A stretch of DNA of 64,000 bases from Apostichopus japonicus (Eukaryota > Echinodermata > Holothuroidea > Aspidochirotida > Stichopodidae), in NCBI RefSeq assembly GCF_037975245.1, contig NC_092572.1, forward strand, positions 21,812,489 through 21,876,488, written 5' to 3'. Both the position numbers and the translations under genes were made by a program. This document shows, piece after piece, positions 49,201 to 60,300 of the stretch (positions are counted from its first letter, which is position 1; the number at the start of each line of letters is the position of its first letter). The notes beneath the pieces were generated by a model. That model saw only the letters and a list, made by a program, of their open reading frames with translations, had not been told where the DNA came from and did not search any database.

Positions 49201-50150
49201 TTATGTCACCCATTAACTAATAATAACATATGCCTCATGATGTTGTTAAACATTTAAGAAAACAAAGAGCATTTACTGTTCTAGAAAGAGGTGTGAACAC
49301 AACACTAAATACTCTAAAATTACTCAAGTTCGTCTGATATTGATTTATAAGATGTATTTTAGAAAATTTTGTCATTATTAAAATATTTATATAACCCCAT
49401 TAACACTTTCAAAAACTTGATATGTTCAATTCTTGTCATTATTCTATCGTACTCTAAAGGACACGGTTTTATAGACTAAATTGCATTCTTTTCTTCTCTT
49501 TTACCTTGGAAACTACTATCATTATTTCACTTTATATTCCAAAACCATTAAGATTTCAAGGATTCCTTTCTTTCAGGAATCTTATCTTTAGCAACATTCC
49601 ATGGAGCCGATGCAACAAAACAATTGATCAACAATGAAAAGAATAGCCCAGTGATGTCATTACTTACACCACTCATCACCGACAAGTCTTGTCGAATGTG
49701 AGTTAAGCTTCACACAACCAAGATTTTTTCAAACATTTTCTATAAAATGTTATCACTACTAATTTATATTTAGACAATTTTAGTTTTTAGTTTATGAATC
49801 ATATTTTAATTGATATGATGCCAGCTTTCATATGATATATTTCTGTCATTGTGCTCCATAGGGCAATGATCGTGACAATTACTTTGGATACATCACCAGA
49901 GACGCAGGGAACGCTTCATTATATTGAAAAGGTAAAGTACTTACAGAATTATACTCACATGTTTGTATGTCCTCCTTCAACATTATAAACTTATAACATC
50001 CTTCATTGTAAACAGGAATTTGGTTAACCCGCTTCTCGATACTATTCGTATAGAGTTAAACTAACAAATGCTTTTCTTGATGGCTACTTTAATTGAAGTT
50101 ATTAATTTGATTCACAGATGAGAGAAGCAAGTGAAAAGCGATGGGTGTAA
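40121..50150 (+). CDS. Gene B: Ig-domain transmembrane receptor with intracellular kinesin-like motor domain
   Basis: Seventeen exons join in phase: 40121-40169, 40988-41287, 41566-41874, 42299-42400, 42934-42961, 43477-43504, 44069-44110, 44542-44583, 45982-46038, 46575-46667, 46987-47070, 47518-47691, 48035-48196, 48685-48805, 49577-49697, 49862-49931, 50118-50150 (TAA). The sum is 1815 nt, or 604 residues. Layout: leader 1-17, Ig about 18-116, Ig 117-219, transmembrane 233-250, basic juxtamembrane 251-262, helical linker 264-319, kinesin motor homology 320-604. The P-loop GAPKSGKT (392-399) is kept. The switch I SSRSH and the switch II DLAGSE are replaced (AGTKRAD and TFHGAD), and the region of helix alpha-4 looks shortened. 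A linker before the motor is the kinesin-14 order. By inference this is a surface receptor carrying a non-hydrolysing nucleotide- or microtubule-binding domain. The main doubt is whether one transcript spans the two 28-bp exons. Confidence 0.72.
40365..40926 (+). repeat. Giant (CTCTC)n pyrimidine tract in gene B intron 1
   Basis: About 111 uninterrupted copies of a 5-bp all-pyrimidine unit on the sense strand, ending about 61 bp before the splice acceptor at 40986-40987. A pentamer has no stop in any frame, which creates the long SPLLS and GEERR frames; neither is a gene. Confidence 0.97.
40988..41287 (+). CDS. Gene B exon 2: V-type Ig domain
   Basis: Phase 1-1 exon starting after AGCAAAG. 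It contains ARIPCIIRG (B-strand cysteine), YFWKVG (core tryptophan), GTLVIYRMTYTDVGNYHC (E and F strands) and ends VYIK. An upstream AG (40981-40982) would give the wrong phase, so 40988 was chosen. Confidence 0.85.
41566..41874 (+). CDS. Gene B exon 3: second Ig domain
   Basis: Phase 1-1 exon. It contains DSLTCEAAF, the core tryptophan in LRWLNN, and SVLICEAYGE as the F-strand cysteine, which lacks the usual DxGxYxC. An extra cysteine pair occurs near the start (ECESNANC). It ends with a strong GTAAGT donor. Confidence 0.8.
42299..42400 (+). CDS. Gene B exon 4: transmembrane helix
   Basis: A phase 1-1, 102-bp exon encodes SPWMPVSIVLIIVVICMVVV, then LLIKYK. The hydrophobic run (residues 233-250) is followed by lysines, the expected inside-positive border. 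It is the counterpart of gene A exon 6. Confidence 0.85.
42934..46038 (+). CDS. Gene B exons 5-9: juxtamembrane and helical linker
   Basis: Exons 42934-42961 (phase 1-2, DQSKKENKN), 43477-43504 (phase 2-0, GEETQLLNE), 44069-44110 (THKREIEQLRESLD), 44542-44583 (TYEKEIDNRQKSLK) and 45982-46038 (NVIAEFAERSKRAKSLAIK) give about 66 charged, helix-favouring residues. The two 42-bp exons encode 14 residues each, exactly two heptads. The 1-2 exon after the transmembrane exon mirrors gene A exon 7. The first two exons are only 28 bp each and rest on splice consensus (GTAAGT at 42962) and phase alone. Confidence 0.6.
44710..45077. mobile_element. hAT-like MITE 3, in gene B intron
   Basis: The ends are CAAGGGCGTAGGAACC and CCTTCCTACGCCACTG (inverted). 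Flanking AAAGTGTA (44702-44709) and AAAGTATA (45078-45085) are an 8-bp target duplication with one mismatch, the hAT length. The interior contains two GCATCTRAGGCC repeats. It sits between two linker exons. Confidence 0.75.
46109..46216. repeat. (TA)n microsatellite
   Basis: TA runs broken by TGTTTA and TCTATA in the gene B intron before the motor exons. Confidence 0.9.
46251..46515. mobile_element. MITE with CCCAGCAAACA ends
   Basis: CCCAGCAAACACAAAAACG and CGTTTTGTGTTTGCTGGG are terminal inverted repeats. The interior repeats AAAACGTT and its complement many times. 265 bp, inside the gene B intron just before the exon that starts the motor domain. Confidence 0.85.
46575..50150 (+). CDS. 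Gene B exons 10-17: kinesin motor homology domain
   Basis: Eight exons encode 285 residues that follow a kinesin motor from end to end. QIFLRIRG matches beta-1 and YKLTRIFEPEEEQDKVF the FDxVFxPxxxQxxVF block. DGKMICIVAIGAPKSGKTFTM is the P-loop region, followed by GIIPRAISKIF. Exon 48035-48196 covers the central sheet and IMVKGLKVEGV, and the end reads MIVTITLDTSPETQGTLHYI. Ordinary motors have about 330-340 residues; the shortfall lies mostly where helix alpha-4 should be. The neck and linker precede the motor, as in kinesin-14 (KIFC, Kar3). The catalytic switches are lost, as in the known motor-homology proteins Vik1 and Cik1. Ends at TAA 50148-50150. Confidence 0.85.
47518..47691 (+). CDS. 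Gene B exon 12: P-loop exon
   Basis: A phase 0-0, 174-bp exon. GAPKSGKTFTM keeps every Walker A residue (GxxxxGKT) and the kinesin TFTM end. GIIPRA is a near-invariant kinesin motif. This exon alone identifies the family. Confidence 0.92.
48685..48805 (+). CDS. Gene B exon 14: degenerate switch I
   Basis: ALDLLKGSPVENEEMSAGTK, then RADVFQITV, aligns with the kinesin LLxxGxxxRxxxxTxxNxxSSRSHxIFxI stretch. The asparagine, both serines, the arginine and the histidine of NxxSSRSH are replaced, so the switch that orders Mg-ATP is not conserved. Confidence 0.8.
49577..49697 (+). CDS. Gene B exon 15: degenerate switch II and shortened alpha-4
   Basis: ILSLATFHGAD aligns with LxLVDLAGSE: Asp becomes Thr537, the glycine stays and Glu becomes Asp542. 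It runs almost directly into NSPVMSLLTPLI, the counterpart of NSKLTxLLxDSL. About 25 residues that normally form helix alpha-4, the main microtubule contact, are missing. Confidence 0.75.
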
Positions 50151-53100
50151 CCAAACATGCTCCGGGATTATCAAACTGAATCCAAGACAGCTTCCGGTTG
50201 AGAGATGTAATCAATTTGGAGATCTGGCATAGCAGCATTTCACCTGAAATACACTACCCTTTTCCAACGAATTCACCATCTTAGTGTTTGAGGGATGATA
50301 TATACCTCCCCATTAGACGTCGAAGAGTTGATTATAACATACTTGTATTCCAGAACTGTATTACATACTGTGTTGTAAATATTACCTCATGTTACCGGTT
50401 ACTTTTTCTGCTTAAATTGTTTTGATAAATTGTATCGTTTGTCATTAACAGTAGACTCTTTAATATTGCACAAATTACTAATTGCCGATTTCAAGAACAG
50501 TTTTGCTGCACTTAGAAAATTGTATCAAAGATTCAATCCTTCCATTTCTTAACTTTTTAATATATTGTTCGTATCAAAATTTCATTTAATCGTCCGGACT
50601 TTACTTCTATCAAGATGTTAAGAACCCTTTATTCAGACATGTGTAAATTAATAGATCGCTGAATACTGAACTAACATATACGTAATGTATATTGATGCAT
50701 ATATATATTCATATTATAAGTGTCTAGTAAGTTAAAATGCACTAGATGACATGATATGGTTTGGATTGTAAATTAGTTCTAGATAAAATAAGTTATCGAA
50801 TTGTCTTCGGCTGCCTCTCAAGAACTTTTCGTTGACATTACAGACATATATATGTCCACTGCTATCGTTGATTTCTAATATAGGAGACAGGTAAATGCCA
50901 TAAACGCAGTGTTTTACTAAATATGGGACTGTTAACAACTGGCACCGTATTTTAATGGTATCATGGAAAGCGGAAATTAGAGAATGAGCCAACCTTCTTT
51001 AGTACATTAGTACATTTAGTTAAGTCATTTCACACAAGTTGTGAAGGACACGTTCGCCACGAAGAGAGCAGGTTTAGAGGTTAAAAAATATCAAAATGCA
51101 TAATGTTTTGACGTGATACCAGTCACTAAGACCATTTGCTTCCTAACGTATAGCAACTTATGTTACTACGAATATAGTTTTTGAATGAAATGTCCTTTAT
51201 GACTTTTGCACATAGGCGAATTGGGTCTTGTATAATCTCTTCCCTACACTTGCTAAGATACATATCAAATTTCAAAAACGTATAACTTCTTGTTTCATTT
51301 TTCTACTTCTTTCTTTCTTTTGTATTGTACAATGCTTTTGCTACCAGCTATGTACTCTCTGCAACCTCTTTGTCAGGCATAACTCCCTGTATACATGTTC
51401 TGGAGTTTGCATTTAAGACGAATATTGTCATTTTATCAACCTTAGAATGAGTTAATGGGAGAGCTCTGTATTCGTGGCAGCAGTGCAAAGAGAAGTTCGG
51501 ATTCAGATGGAGGCGAATTTTCTGTCTGTCTCTTGTATGTGGACGGCCAGCCTGCTAGGGGGTTAGTGCGTCTGCTGGTGGACCGATCATGCATTATATT
51601 GTGGGTTAGGTTGATTGGATTGCGCGGGTGGAGAAAGTGATGTTGAGTGATTCTTTTATTGTGATTTTTGTATTCTTCATTAATCTATTTGGAGTTTGTA
51701 GTGACATTATCTTAACTAGCTTGTATATGCCATCGCGAATAGCTATGTCATTGGCTACTTTTAGGTAAACATGTTAGCGTCAAATCTAATCGTAAACGCT
51801 GTGTAGAAAGGGTTCTCCTAGCGTACACCACATTGCTTAAAGTGGATGGAGGACTTTGATTAAGTAACTGTAGTTATTGTACGATCTAAGATATAATAAA
51901 GTTCATACTCTGGAAATGTTACGCGAAGGTAAAGTGTAGGCTGAGTTTAATAGCGATGAGTCATGGGTTGTACGTAACACCGCTCGGCTATACCTTAACA
52001 TTTAATTCATAAACATTTTACTATATCTAGGCTAAACCTATCTTTACTGATGGTAAACATCTATTTGATAACATTGACCAACCAAAATGACACACAGGGC
52101 ACCTATCACATAAACTAACGTGAGTATGTGTATGGCTTGTGTTAGCGAAAATTTGATATGCCTTCGACATGAGCAATTACTGGCCACAGGTGTGTAGATT
52201 AGCCTAAGATTGTATCGATCGCCAGCAGGGAAGCATACTGTTTTCATTGTGTTCTTTGTGTTCTTATTCTGTTGTTCAAATAATGTTGTCTGAAATGAAT
52301 ATACTGTCATTATTCTTTACTTCTTAAACAACATGATTTCATTGTCAACATTTACGATCTTCAACTTCCTTTATTGCATCTTCTGTTGTTGTTGAAGCAG
52401 AGAACTTTCGTCGCTGTGAAGTTACGTTAATAAATAGTTGTTGCATTTTAGCTTGTTGAAGCAACACGTGATACAAGTGATAAGACTTGATCCACAGAGA
52501 GGGGGTACGCGGCCCGTAGGCAGAACATAGAGCCCTTCACCGCATTGTGTCTGTATAGTTAAGCCCATTGAAAGGGGAGGGGGGGGGGGACATTTCCAGT
52601 TAGGAGGCACCGGAAAATATGGTTTGAGAATAAATGTATTCTCATGTTCATAATATACTTAAAAACAGAATATTTGAAAAAGGAGCCTATTCAGATAATT
52701 CTTTCCGAGGACAGACACTACGCTCCTGGTTGTAGAATATGACTACAGTGGTATTGCCACACACAAAACATCTTTCATACGGATACATAACAAATCGTTG
52801 CCGTTTAGCATCTTAGCATCAGACTTAATTTACAAACACTCTTTCAGCGTTTAGTCAGTATTGTGATGTTCTTCTATGTATTTACTGTACTTCTGTGGGT
52901 GATAACACACTCACAGCCCAAATTTAAAGTACCTCTCCTCAGAGTCGAAAGAAAAACTTCTCAGTACTTCTTCCTTACCAATGAACCAAAAGTATGATAG
53001 CATTTTATAACAGAACACAATATTGTGTGCACGAAATACGCTGTGGAAAGACGTAAGAAGAATATAAGATACATTTTGGGATTAGATATTCACCGTGACC

Positions 53101-54420
53101 AATAGGCATTATTGACAGTTTACATAACAGCTTATACCGTCATTTAGTCCATCGCTAAGAATGCTTCTAAAATGTTTGAATGTTAAACGTATTATATTAA
53201 AATCGCGAGGCATACGGTATTAAAAGTGTACTAGAGGAGCTTACTGGGGAGCTTCCTCTTTCAGTTATTTGCAATTCAGAAGGTCTTTATACAATTATGT
53301 GTTGTGCATAAAAACTAGTATTTAGCGAAGGAAATTAAGGTTGGCGACATTTTCAACCTAAAGTCATGTCTCTAAGACCAAGACGCTTGGGCACGTAGCC
53401 AGCCTACTTGGTGTAAGGGGCAATGCAAATGCTCGTTTTTTTAAGTCATGGAACTTAAGTTTAATATTAATTGATATGGCTTTTCATTACACCATAAAGG
53501 CTGTACCCTCTATTACGTATTCGGATTGATGTGGGTGTAGGGAGGTCAAGATGAGAAGACACCCTCTAAAAATATTTGGGCTGTAAGCGGGCGTAGATGC
53601 AAATGGTGCTTTTATTTCCTTCATCTGCGTATACGAATTTCCATGGGTGGGTAATAAAGGCTAACCCGTTTGGAGGCGGAGGGTAAGAGAGGATGCATGT
53701 CTCCCAATGATCTGAATGGGTACGGCGCTGTATGTATCAATGAAATCAATCATTTTTCATACCACTTTAACCTTTGATCACATGACCTTTGGCCCGTTCT
53801 GCGTAATCCAAGGATAACTATTACATCCGTACTTTGTAAGAATGAATGGCAGTCAATAAAACCCGTCGGGAAAAGGTGACAGAAATTCAACAGAAGCCGC
53901 ACGAACTCTATAGCTTAGCTAAAAGCTTTCAGTTGAGCTAGTATTATTTGTCATGATACATGCATGTTTTAAATTTCGGTTAAATGATATTGTGTAGTAT
54001 GCAAGCTATTAGACATGAGCTTTATACGGTATTGTACGGTGCTTATTTTAGAATTTCCCCCGGTCCCATCCATGCAGGGACACCCCTAAAGGAGTGCAGC
54101 AAGTCCTGACTCTCAAAGCCAGGCCATGAGGTATATTTCCCCCAATATATGTCCTGTCCGATCTCTTATCTGTAAATGTCTGCTTGATTAAACATAGCGG
54201 ACGCCAAAGTAAGGTAAGCACTATTCTACCTAATGAAGCAAAGACCAGAGAATGAATCATTAAATGTAGTGTTGAATTGGTTGATACTAAGATTGGGTGG
54301 TCGATATACAACCCCTACATTTACTGATTTTGTTTAGAGATGCATAATTTAATAAACATGGATTCAAAACAATTAATATTGACAATGTCATTTACAGAAC
54401 TGCTGATGTCATCATAAACA
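50151..54420. other. Downstream of gene B
   Basis: 3' UTR of gene B followed by unassigned DNA. A possible poly(A) signal is AATAAA at 51895-51900, but it is far from the stop, so the true one may be a variant. No domain-bearing frame was seen. 52571-52590 is G-rich. Confidence 0.4.
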
Positions 54421-54424
54421 GAAA

Positions 54425-54665
54425 AGGTAAATCAATTATTGACATACATAGCCACTCCTCCACCGGTTGAAAAATTTCGGTCCCGGTGAATAGAATTATG
54501 CCCATATATATCAAATAGCTCAACGGGACTAGAAGCATGCAGCCATGTTTCAGAAATAGCAATAACGGAAAAGTTGTGCTTGCATGAAAAATAAAAGTTG
54601 CAATAAAACTTTATAATTTTTACTTAGACTCCTAATATTTACATGGAGAAAGTTCAAATTTTCAC
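54425..54665 (-). mobile_element. LINE relic, start of ORF2 endonuclease
   Basis: On the minus strand, FLHVNIRSLSKNY is the usual start of an APE endonuclease. After a frameshift it continues SVIAISETWLHASSPVELF, DIYGHNSIHRDR and GGGVAMYV. It lies downstream of the ORF1 relic on the same strand, so both are probably one element. Confidence 0.85.
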
Positions 54666-54884
54666 TCGGTTTACCAATTGAAAAAAATCAGCAGTTTTTT
54701 CATTATCTATATATATATACTAGATAAATCCCTAGCAGCACCCAAAATCAGCAGCAGGGTAAATGTTATTTGAGTTGAGAAGGCAAGTTAATGATATATC
54801 TGTGTGATTAATACTAAACATTAAACAAGAAGAACAAATACTTACCTAAAAACGGTAACGATACTAATAAATCCAGCAAGTCCA

Positions 54885-55080
54885 GAGCAAAATAACACTA
54901 TGCAAATAACTACAAACATACAGTAACTGAGAGATAAACTAATTCAAGCGATGATTCACGATTCCATATAACAGTATACCAAAGCAAAATAACACTATGC
55001 AAATTACTACAAACATACAGTAACTGAGAGATAAACTAATTCAAGCGATGAGTCACGATTCCATATAACAGTATAACCAA
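54885..55080. repeat. Two-copy tandem repeat of about 100 bp
   Basis: The segment AGAGCAAAATAACACTATGC to CCATATAACAGTATA occurs twice in a row with few changes; a weaker partial third copy follows at 55140-55200. It interrupts the LINE relic. Confidence 0.85.
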
Positions 55081-55439
55081 AGGACGACATTCCAGTACGA
55101 GTTAGGCAACCGTGTTGAGTACTGTTTATAACTGAAACAATTCCAGCGACGTGACACTATTCCATATTACAGTACAATCAAATGACTACATTCCAGTATG
55201 TTACGCAACTGTGTTGAGTACCGTTTATAAACTATGGATCGGTTAAAGTGGTATAACTTTGCAATCAGCGATATGGTAATGATAATTACAATTTCTGTAG
55301 GTCCGATAGATTTTTTATTCGTTTAACGACACTTCAACCATCCCTATTAATGGAGACTGATACATTCCATCGATTGTCCAGGCACTAGATGTAGATTTGT
55401 GCTCCTGGGCTGCCTTTAACAGGGATTGATATAAGTTAG

Positions 55440-56040
55440 ATCCTCCTTGATGACTATTCCGGTGTGTTTGAATTTTCTACGACTGTATAGGAATTGTTAT
55501 CTGATTTGAAAAGAGTTAACCTTGATAATGACCCCCTTCGATCGTCCATCAGATCTCGCCCCGACTCTGTGACACCGATCGATGTGCTCTGTCTGAAGGT
55601 TTACCTGAAGTTTCTCCTTGGCCATGGTCACAATTTTGTGAGTGACGTTTTCTCCTAAGGTCTCAATTATACTGAACACTCTGACACAATTTCGTCGGGA
55701 GTATTGTTCTATATCATTTACTTTATGCCGAAGAGTGTCGCTGTCTGTTTGGCAAGCCGTCATGGTTGTTCTGAGTTGATCGTTCTCTAATTTAAGATTA
55801 TCAGTTTTGTTTTCCAAATCAAAGATACGCCCTTCATGTTTTTCCAGTTCTTTCTCTATTTGATTGAGTCGTTTCTGTATGACACTTTGGATGGTAACAT
55901 TAATTACATCCTTAAATGGTTTTCCTGAAAAGAGCTCGTTAATGACTTCGGTAACAATTTCTCCAGTTTGTGAGTCCGGATTTTGGCGAGTGGTACGCTT
56001 TGCTGCAGATGTAGTTGTGGCCTTATTGATATAGCTGCTT
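55440..56040 (-). mobile_element. LINE relic, ORF1 protein
   Basis: The minus-strand frame encodes a coiled-coil part (IQKRLNQIEKELEKHEGR, LENKTDNLKLENDQL) and then DIEQYSRRNCVRVFSI and EHIDRCHRVGA. This order, coiled coil then an RRM-like RNA-binding domain, is that of LINE ORF1 proteins. The frame stays open from about 56040 to 55497. 5' end not defined. Confidence 0.85.
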
Positions 56041-57344
56041 TAAGTTGTATGGCTCGTAAGTTATGTAGTTTCAACGTTATATTATATACGTACCGTATAC
56101 GTCCTTTACACGATAGGTTGTAAAGCTAGGCTGTACGGGTGTATTACATAGCTTGAATATAGGTAAATTATAACGTTCAAATAACGACAAAATCGGAATA
56201 AATTGTGCAGAATTAGACGTAGTCACAAATATAGTAGGAACCAAATGTTAAAAACCCTGAAATTTATCTTTCGAGGCTACATAATTGACAGTTTTAGTTC
56301 CAGCCTCCCCTCCATTGACAACAGTCATAAGTCCATTCATGTAGATAGATTAGCTTATATATTACACACATTAAAGATCTTTGCTTCTCTATGTCATTGT
56401 TTATCATTGCCCGTCACCACAAGTGCTGAATGGCCGAGTAAAGATAAGTCAACAATGAATGAAACGCAACACTGATATGAAAGTGAGCCAATTAGTTGCA
56501 TTATTTCAGGGAGACAGACTTGCACCCGCAAAATTTGGCAATCTTGCGGGTTACTGGAACAGGTTTCTATCGGGTTGACTTTCATGTGATGTAACTAACC
56601 TCAGAAGCTTCTCTGTACGCTTTATAATAAGAGTCACTTTGGATCTCCTAACATTAAGGTAACGTGCTACCAGACACAGAAGTGTATAAATAAAAGATTT
56701 AATTTCTTTTACTATCAGCGTTATTATCCAAGGCATATGAAGAATGCAAACAGCAAACTACCTATAGGTTTTATAAAGGCTTTAATAACTACCCTTTTGT
56801 AATTTGTTACTCTAACTTTAATTATAGTAATAAACACACTCAATCCAATAGCTCATATTAGGTCAAGTTCTGTAACACTCAGTGACATATTTTCTGCTAT
56901 GAAAGTCAGCAAGGAGTGACACACCCCTAAACAGTGAAGTTACCTTTATAATTCATAAAAAAACACGTGAACTTCCTTAAGTTGTTAATTCATTATTATG
57001 TATATAACTATTATCATAACGTTCAATTATCAATAGTAAAGATTGACTAGACGTAGACGTTCATATCGAAAACAGCAACAAATTTTCATGCTGTAAGTTG
57101 TCACTCCGATATAATGATTTCGTAGCAATAGTAAACCTTTACAATAATTCCCATACTTTACGGCCTTTATATATAACTTCAAATAATTATACCCTAATAA
57201 GAAGCTTTTGCTTTCAGTTTAATGAGCGCAGAGGTTAATGTTTACCACGTAGCCCTTGAACGCTTACATTTACATCATGCAAAGAGCTTCATAAAGTACG
57301 GAAATATGTCTACATGTTACAACGTTACCAACAGAGGAGCAGTC
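56041..57344. other. Upstream region of gene C
   Basis: No gene recognised. 57205-57217 (TTTTGCTTTCAG) looks like an acceptor, so the gene C leader exon may begin at about 57218 with a 5' UTR exon upstream. Confidence 0.4.
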
Positions 57345-57396
57345 ATGAAACATTTAACATTATGGAGCTTTGTAACACTGTTACTCTCATGCACTG
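57345..57396 (+). CDS. Gene C exon 1: signal peptide
   Basis: MKHLTLWSFVTLLLSCTG is a textbook leader ending in phase 1 at GTAAGT. Confidence 0.75.
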
Positions 57397-60300
57397 GTAA
57401 GTTAATTAATTATTCTTTACCAATTAGACTCAGGTTTCTCAATGCTTTACCAGTAATAACCTTTAAATCCCGTTAATGTAACATACTAAAATGACGACTG
57501 AAATTATGTAGGAATAGTAGCAACATATTCGAGGCAGCAAAACATTCAAAATATATCTGATAAGTTGTCGTAATTGTGTTTAAATGCTCTTGTGTTTTAA
57601 CTAAAATTACAAGCAGTGTACAAATGGGAAATTATTAATATTTTTAAAACTGTACCACTGATACTCTTTACTATAAATTAAATGTAATTTCCAGCATATA
57701 TAACAATGCCAATGTAGCAGTTTATGTCAATCGAATATGAAATAAGTAGCCTATCTGGACTAGCGTTAAAAGTTAATGTTGAGCTTGATCAGTAACCTCT
57801 TTACTGATACGAGGACCCAGACAGGGTGTAAGACACATGCTAAATAGAGACAAAGAACTCAACTGGATTGGCATATAATAAAACGTGTAATGTACAAACC
57901 GATATATAAAGGAATTCGAATCTTGGGCTCAAACGAATCATATCATACACAATCATGTACTTATTAAATTAATTAAACTGGCATCGTGTCTTACTGTTAC
58001 GTTTAATTATTACTTGATGGTTAAGGTACCCCTAAGTGATGTTATCGTCGGTGGTCGGTGTTCCTGCAGAGGTTGATCCGTTCAGTGGCTAAGTGGCTCC
58101 AGCGGTATCGTTAGGATTCAGATTCTTGAACAACTCCAGATAGAAGTTGTGTTGCATTATTCCCTTTATTTGCTATATACTTTATACTGTGTGGCGAGAC
58201 CGATATAACTATATTGATCCACACGTTGTTTCCAAAAAGTTAAATGCGTTCCTTTCAGGCAAGCTCTAAACTATGATACACTGTATGAACAAAAGGCTGG
58301 TGAGAAATATAATTTATGTTCTATTCAGAACTACAATATGGGTCTCATTCGGTATCTAGGTTTAGTCCCAAAATTTCTGTGATTGAGAATAAGCATCTCA
58401 CAGAATGTTGGTTACTTTCAAACCTACAACTTTGAGCACCGTAAATTTGGGTTTTAACACTTTTAATCTTTAGCTAATATCGAATAATGGGTAAACTTCT
58501 TTGAGTATGATACTTTCTTACTCTGCTTGAACTTGTTGTTCGTCTAATACATTAATACCGGTTATTACTTTCACAAAACTATCTTTGTTGGGTTGCTGCA
58601 GTTAAATGGCTTGAAACAAGATGTGTCGTCATTTGTAATAGTCTAATGTATACTGCAGGTATCCTATCAGATTTGAAGTAAAGTTCTAGCAGATTTTGCT
58701 GAGTTGAGTACTATGACAAAAATACTATCAAAGTCATGTGCAACAAAGCAATGGCTTATCCAGTCTGCAGTTTGAAAATGAAAAAAAAACCCTCGTCCTT
58801 CAGCATTTTAACAACAATTTTGTTTTTGAAGCGCAATCGGTGATCAGTGAATCTAAAATTACCCAACTTGGGGACACAGCCGAACTTGAATGCGTTATTG
58901 ACATTTCAAGGACCTTGTACACAATCATTTGGAAAAGAAATGACGAAGATATCATCAGATTGGATTCACCTACAACAACCGTCGAAAAAGACAATTTTGA
59001 GCTCGCATTAGTGAATGAACAGTCTACTTCCTGGTTAAAGTTAAGGACGACTTCATTTCCTGATGCTGGACTATATGTATGCCTAACGTATTATGAAAGT
59101 GGAAGCAATGAAAAGCAATCCATACATCTCCAAGTACAAGGCTAGTACATTGATTAAATTTTATAATATCTAACGAGAGTAACCTGTTTTTATACTGCAA
59201 CTACCCAGTACATCTATATTTAGATTTTTCCACTTCTTCCAAATTGATTGTCTGTAGCAATGCTGCTGCTTTTGTTTCAAGTAGAAATTTTAGCTCATTT
59301 GTAAGAACTGTACCCAAAATATCATTTGTTCGTCATCGTGTGTAAATACACAAGTAAACTATTATGGATCTAATCGATAAAATTGGCAAATCGGAATCAA
59401 ATTATCTTGCCTGAGACTTTACATATGTATTAGGAATGAACTCGAAAATGCAAGGTGCATCTTTTTGACTGCAATTGCGGCGTCACCGCCTTTGATCGGA
59501 TATGAACACAAACTGTCAAAAACTTTTCATTTATGGTTTGCACTTTCTCTTCTTTCATACAGCACAGCCTAACATAACAAATATCCGAAACACATACACA
59601 GAAGGAGAGGTTGTTACAGCAGAATGTTGTGTAGAATTTGCATTGGCACCAGACCAAACCAAGATAATATGGTATATTAACGAGACACGACTCAACCATC
59701 AAACGGTTGACACAAATGACTCAACCATTTCATCCTTAACACACACAGTCTGCAGACAGACTTTGTTCCGTGTCCACAAGGGACACAATAACGTGACTCT
59801 GCTCTGCCTAGTTAACAACGTCCTTAACCTCACCAGCGCCTCTTCGTTACACGTGACATGTAAGTATACCAGAAAAAAACTAGGAATCAATTATTTATCA
59901 TCGTAACGTCAGTAAACTGCATCTAATGATTGCGTTCACTGTCTTCTTTCGTATTTCCCCACCGCCTCCACTTCTTTTTCGTCGCATTGTGTCATAATTC
60001 ACTCGCGATGCCCATTGTTAGATGCCTTGCATGTTACATGATTGGTGATCTGTGTCAAGGTGGGATTCTAAAATTCCAAGGAAACAAACACACCAATCAA
60101 CACCATTTTCTTTGGGTCAGAATATGCTCATGTTTTCAAACTTCCTTACAGACAACATACTTGCATTACTTTTGATTATCGTTAGTACTTCATTATCTGA
60201 TATGCTGATCCCAGTTGTCCCAACCCCATCCAGAGGGAATATAGACTTATCAATTGACTGAATGAACTTTTCTTCAACAGATCCATCGAGTGTTGAACTT

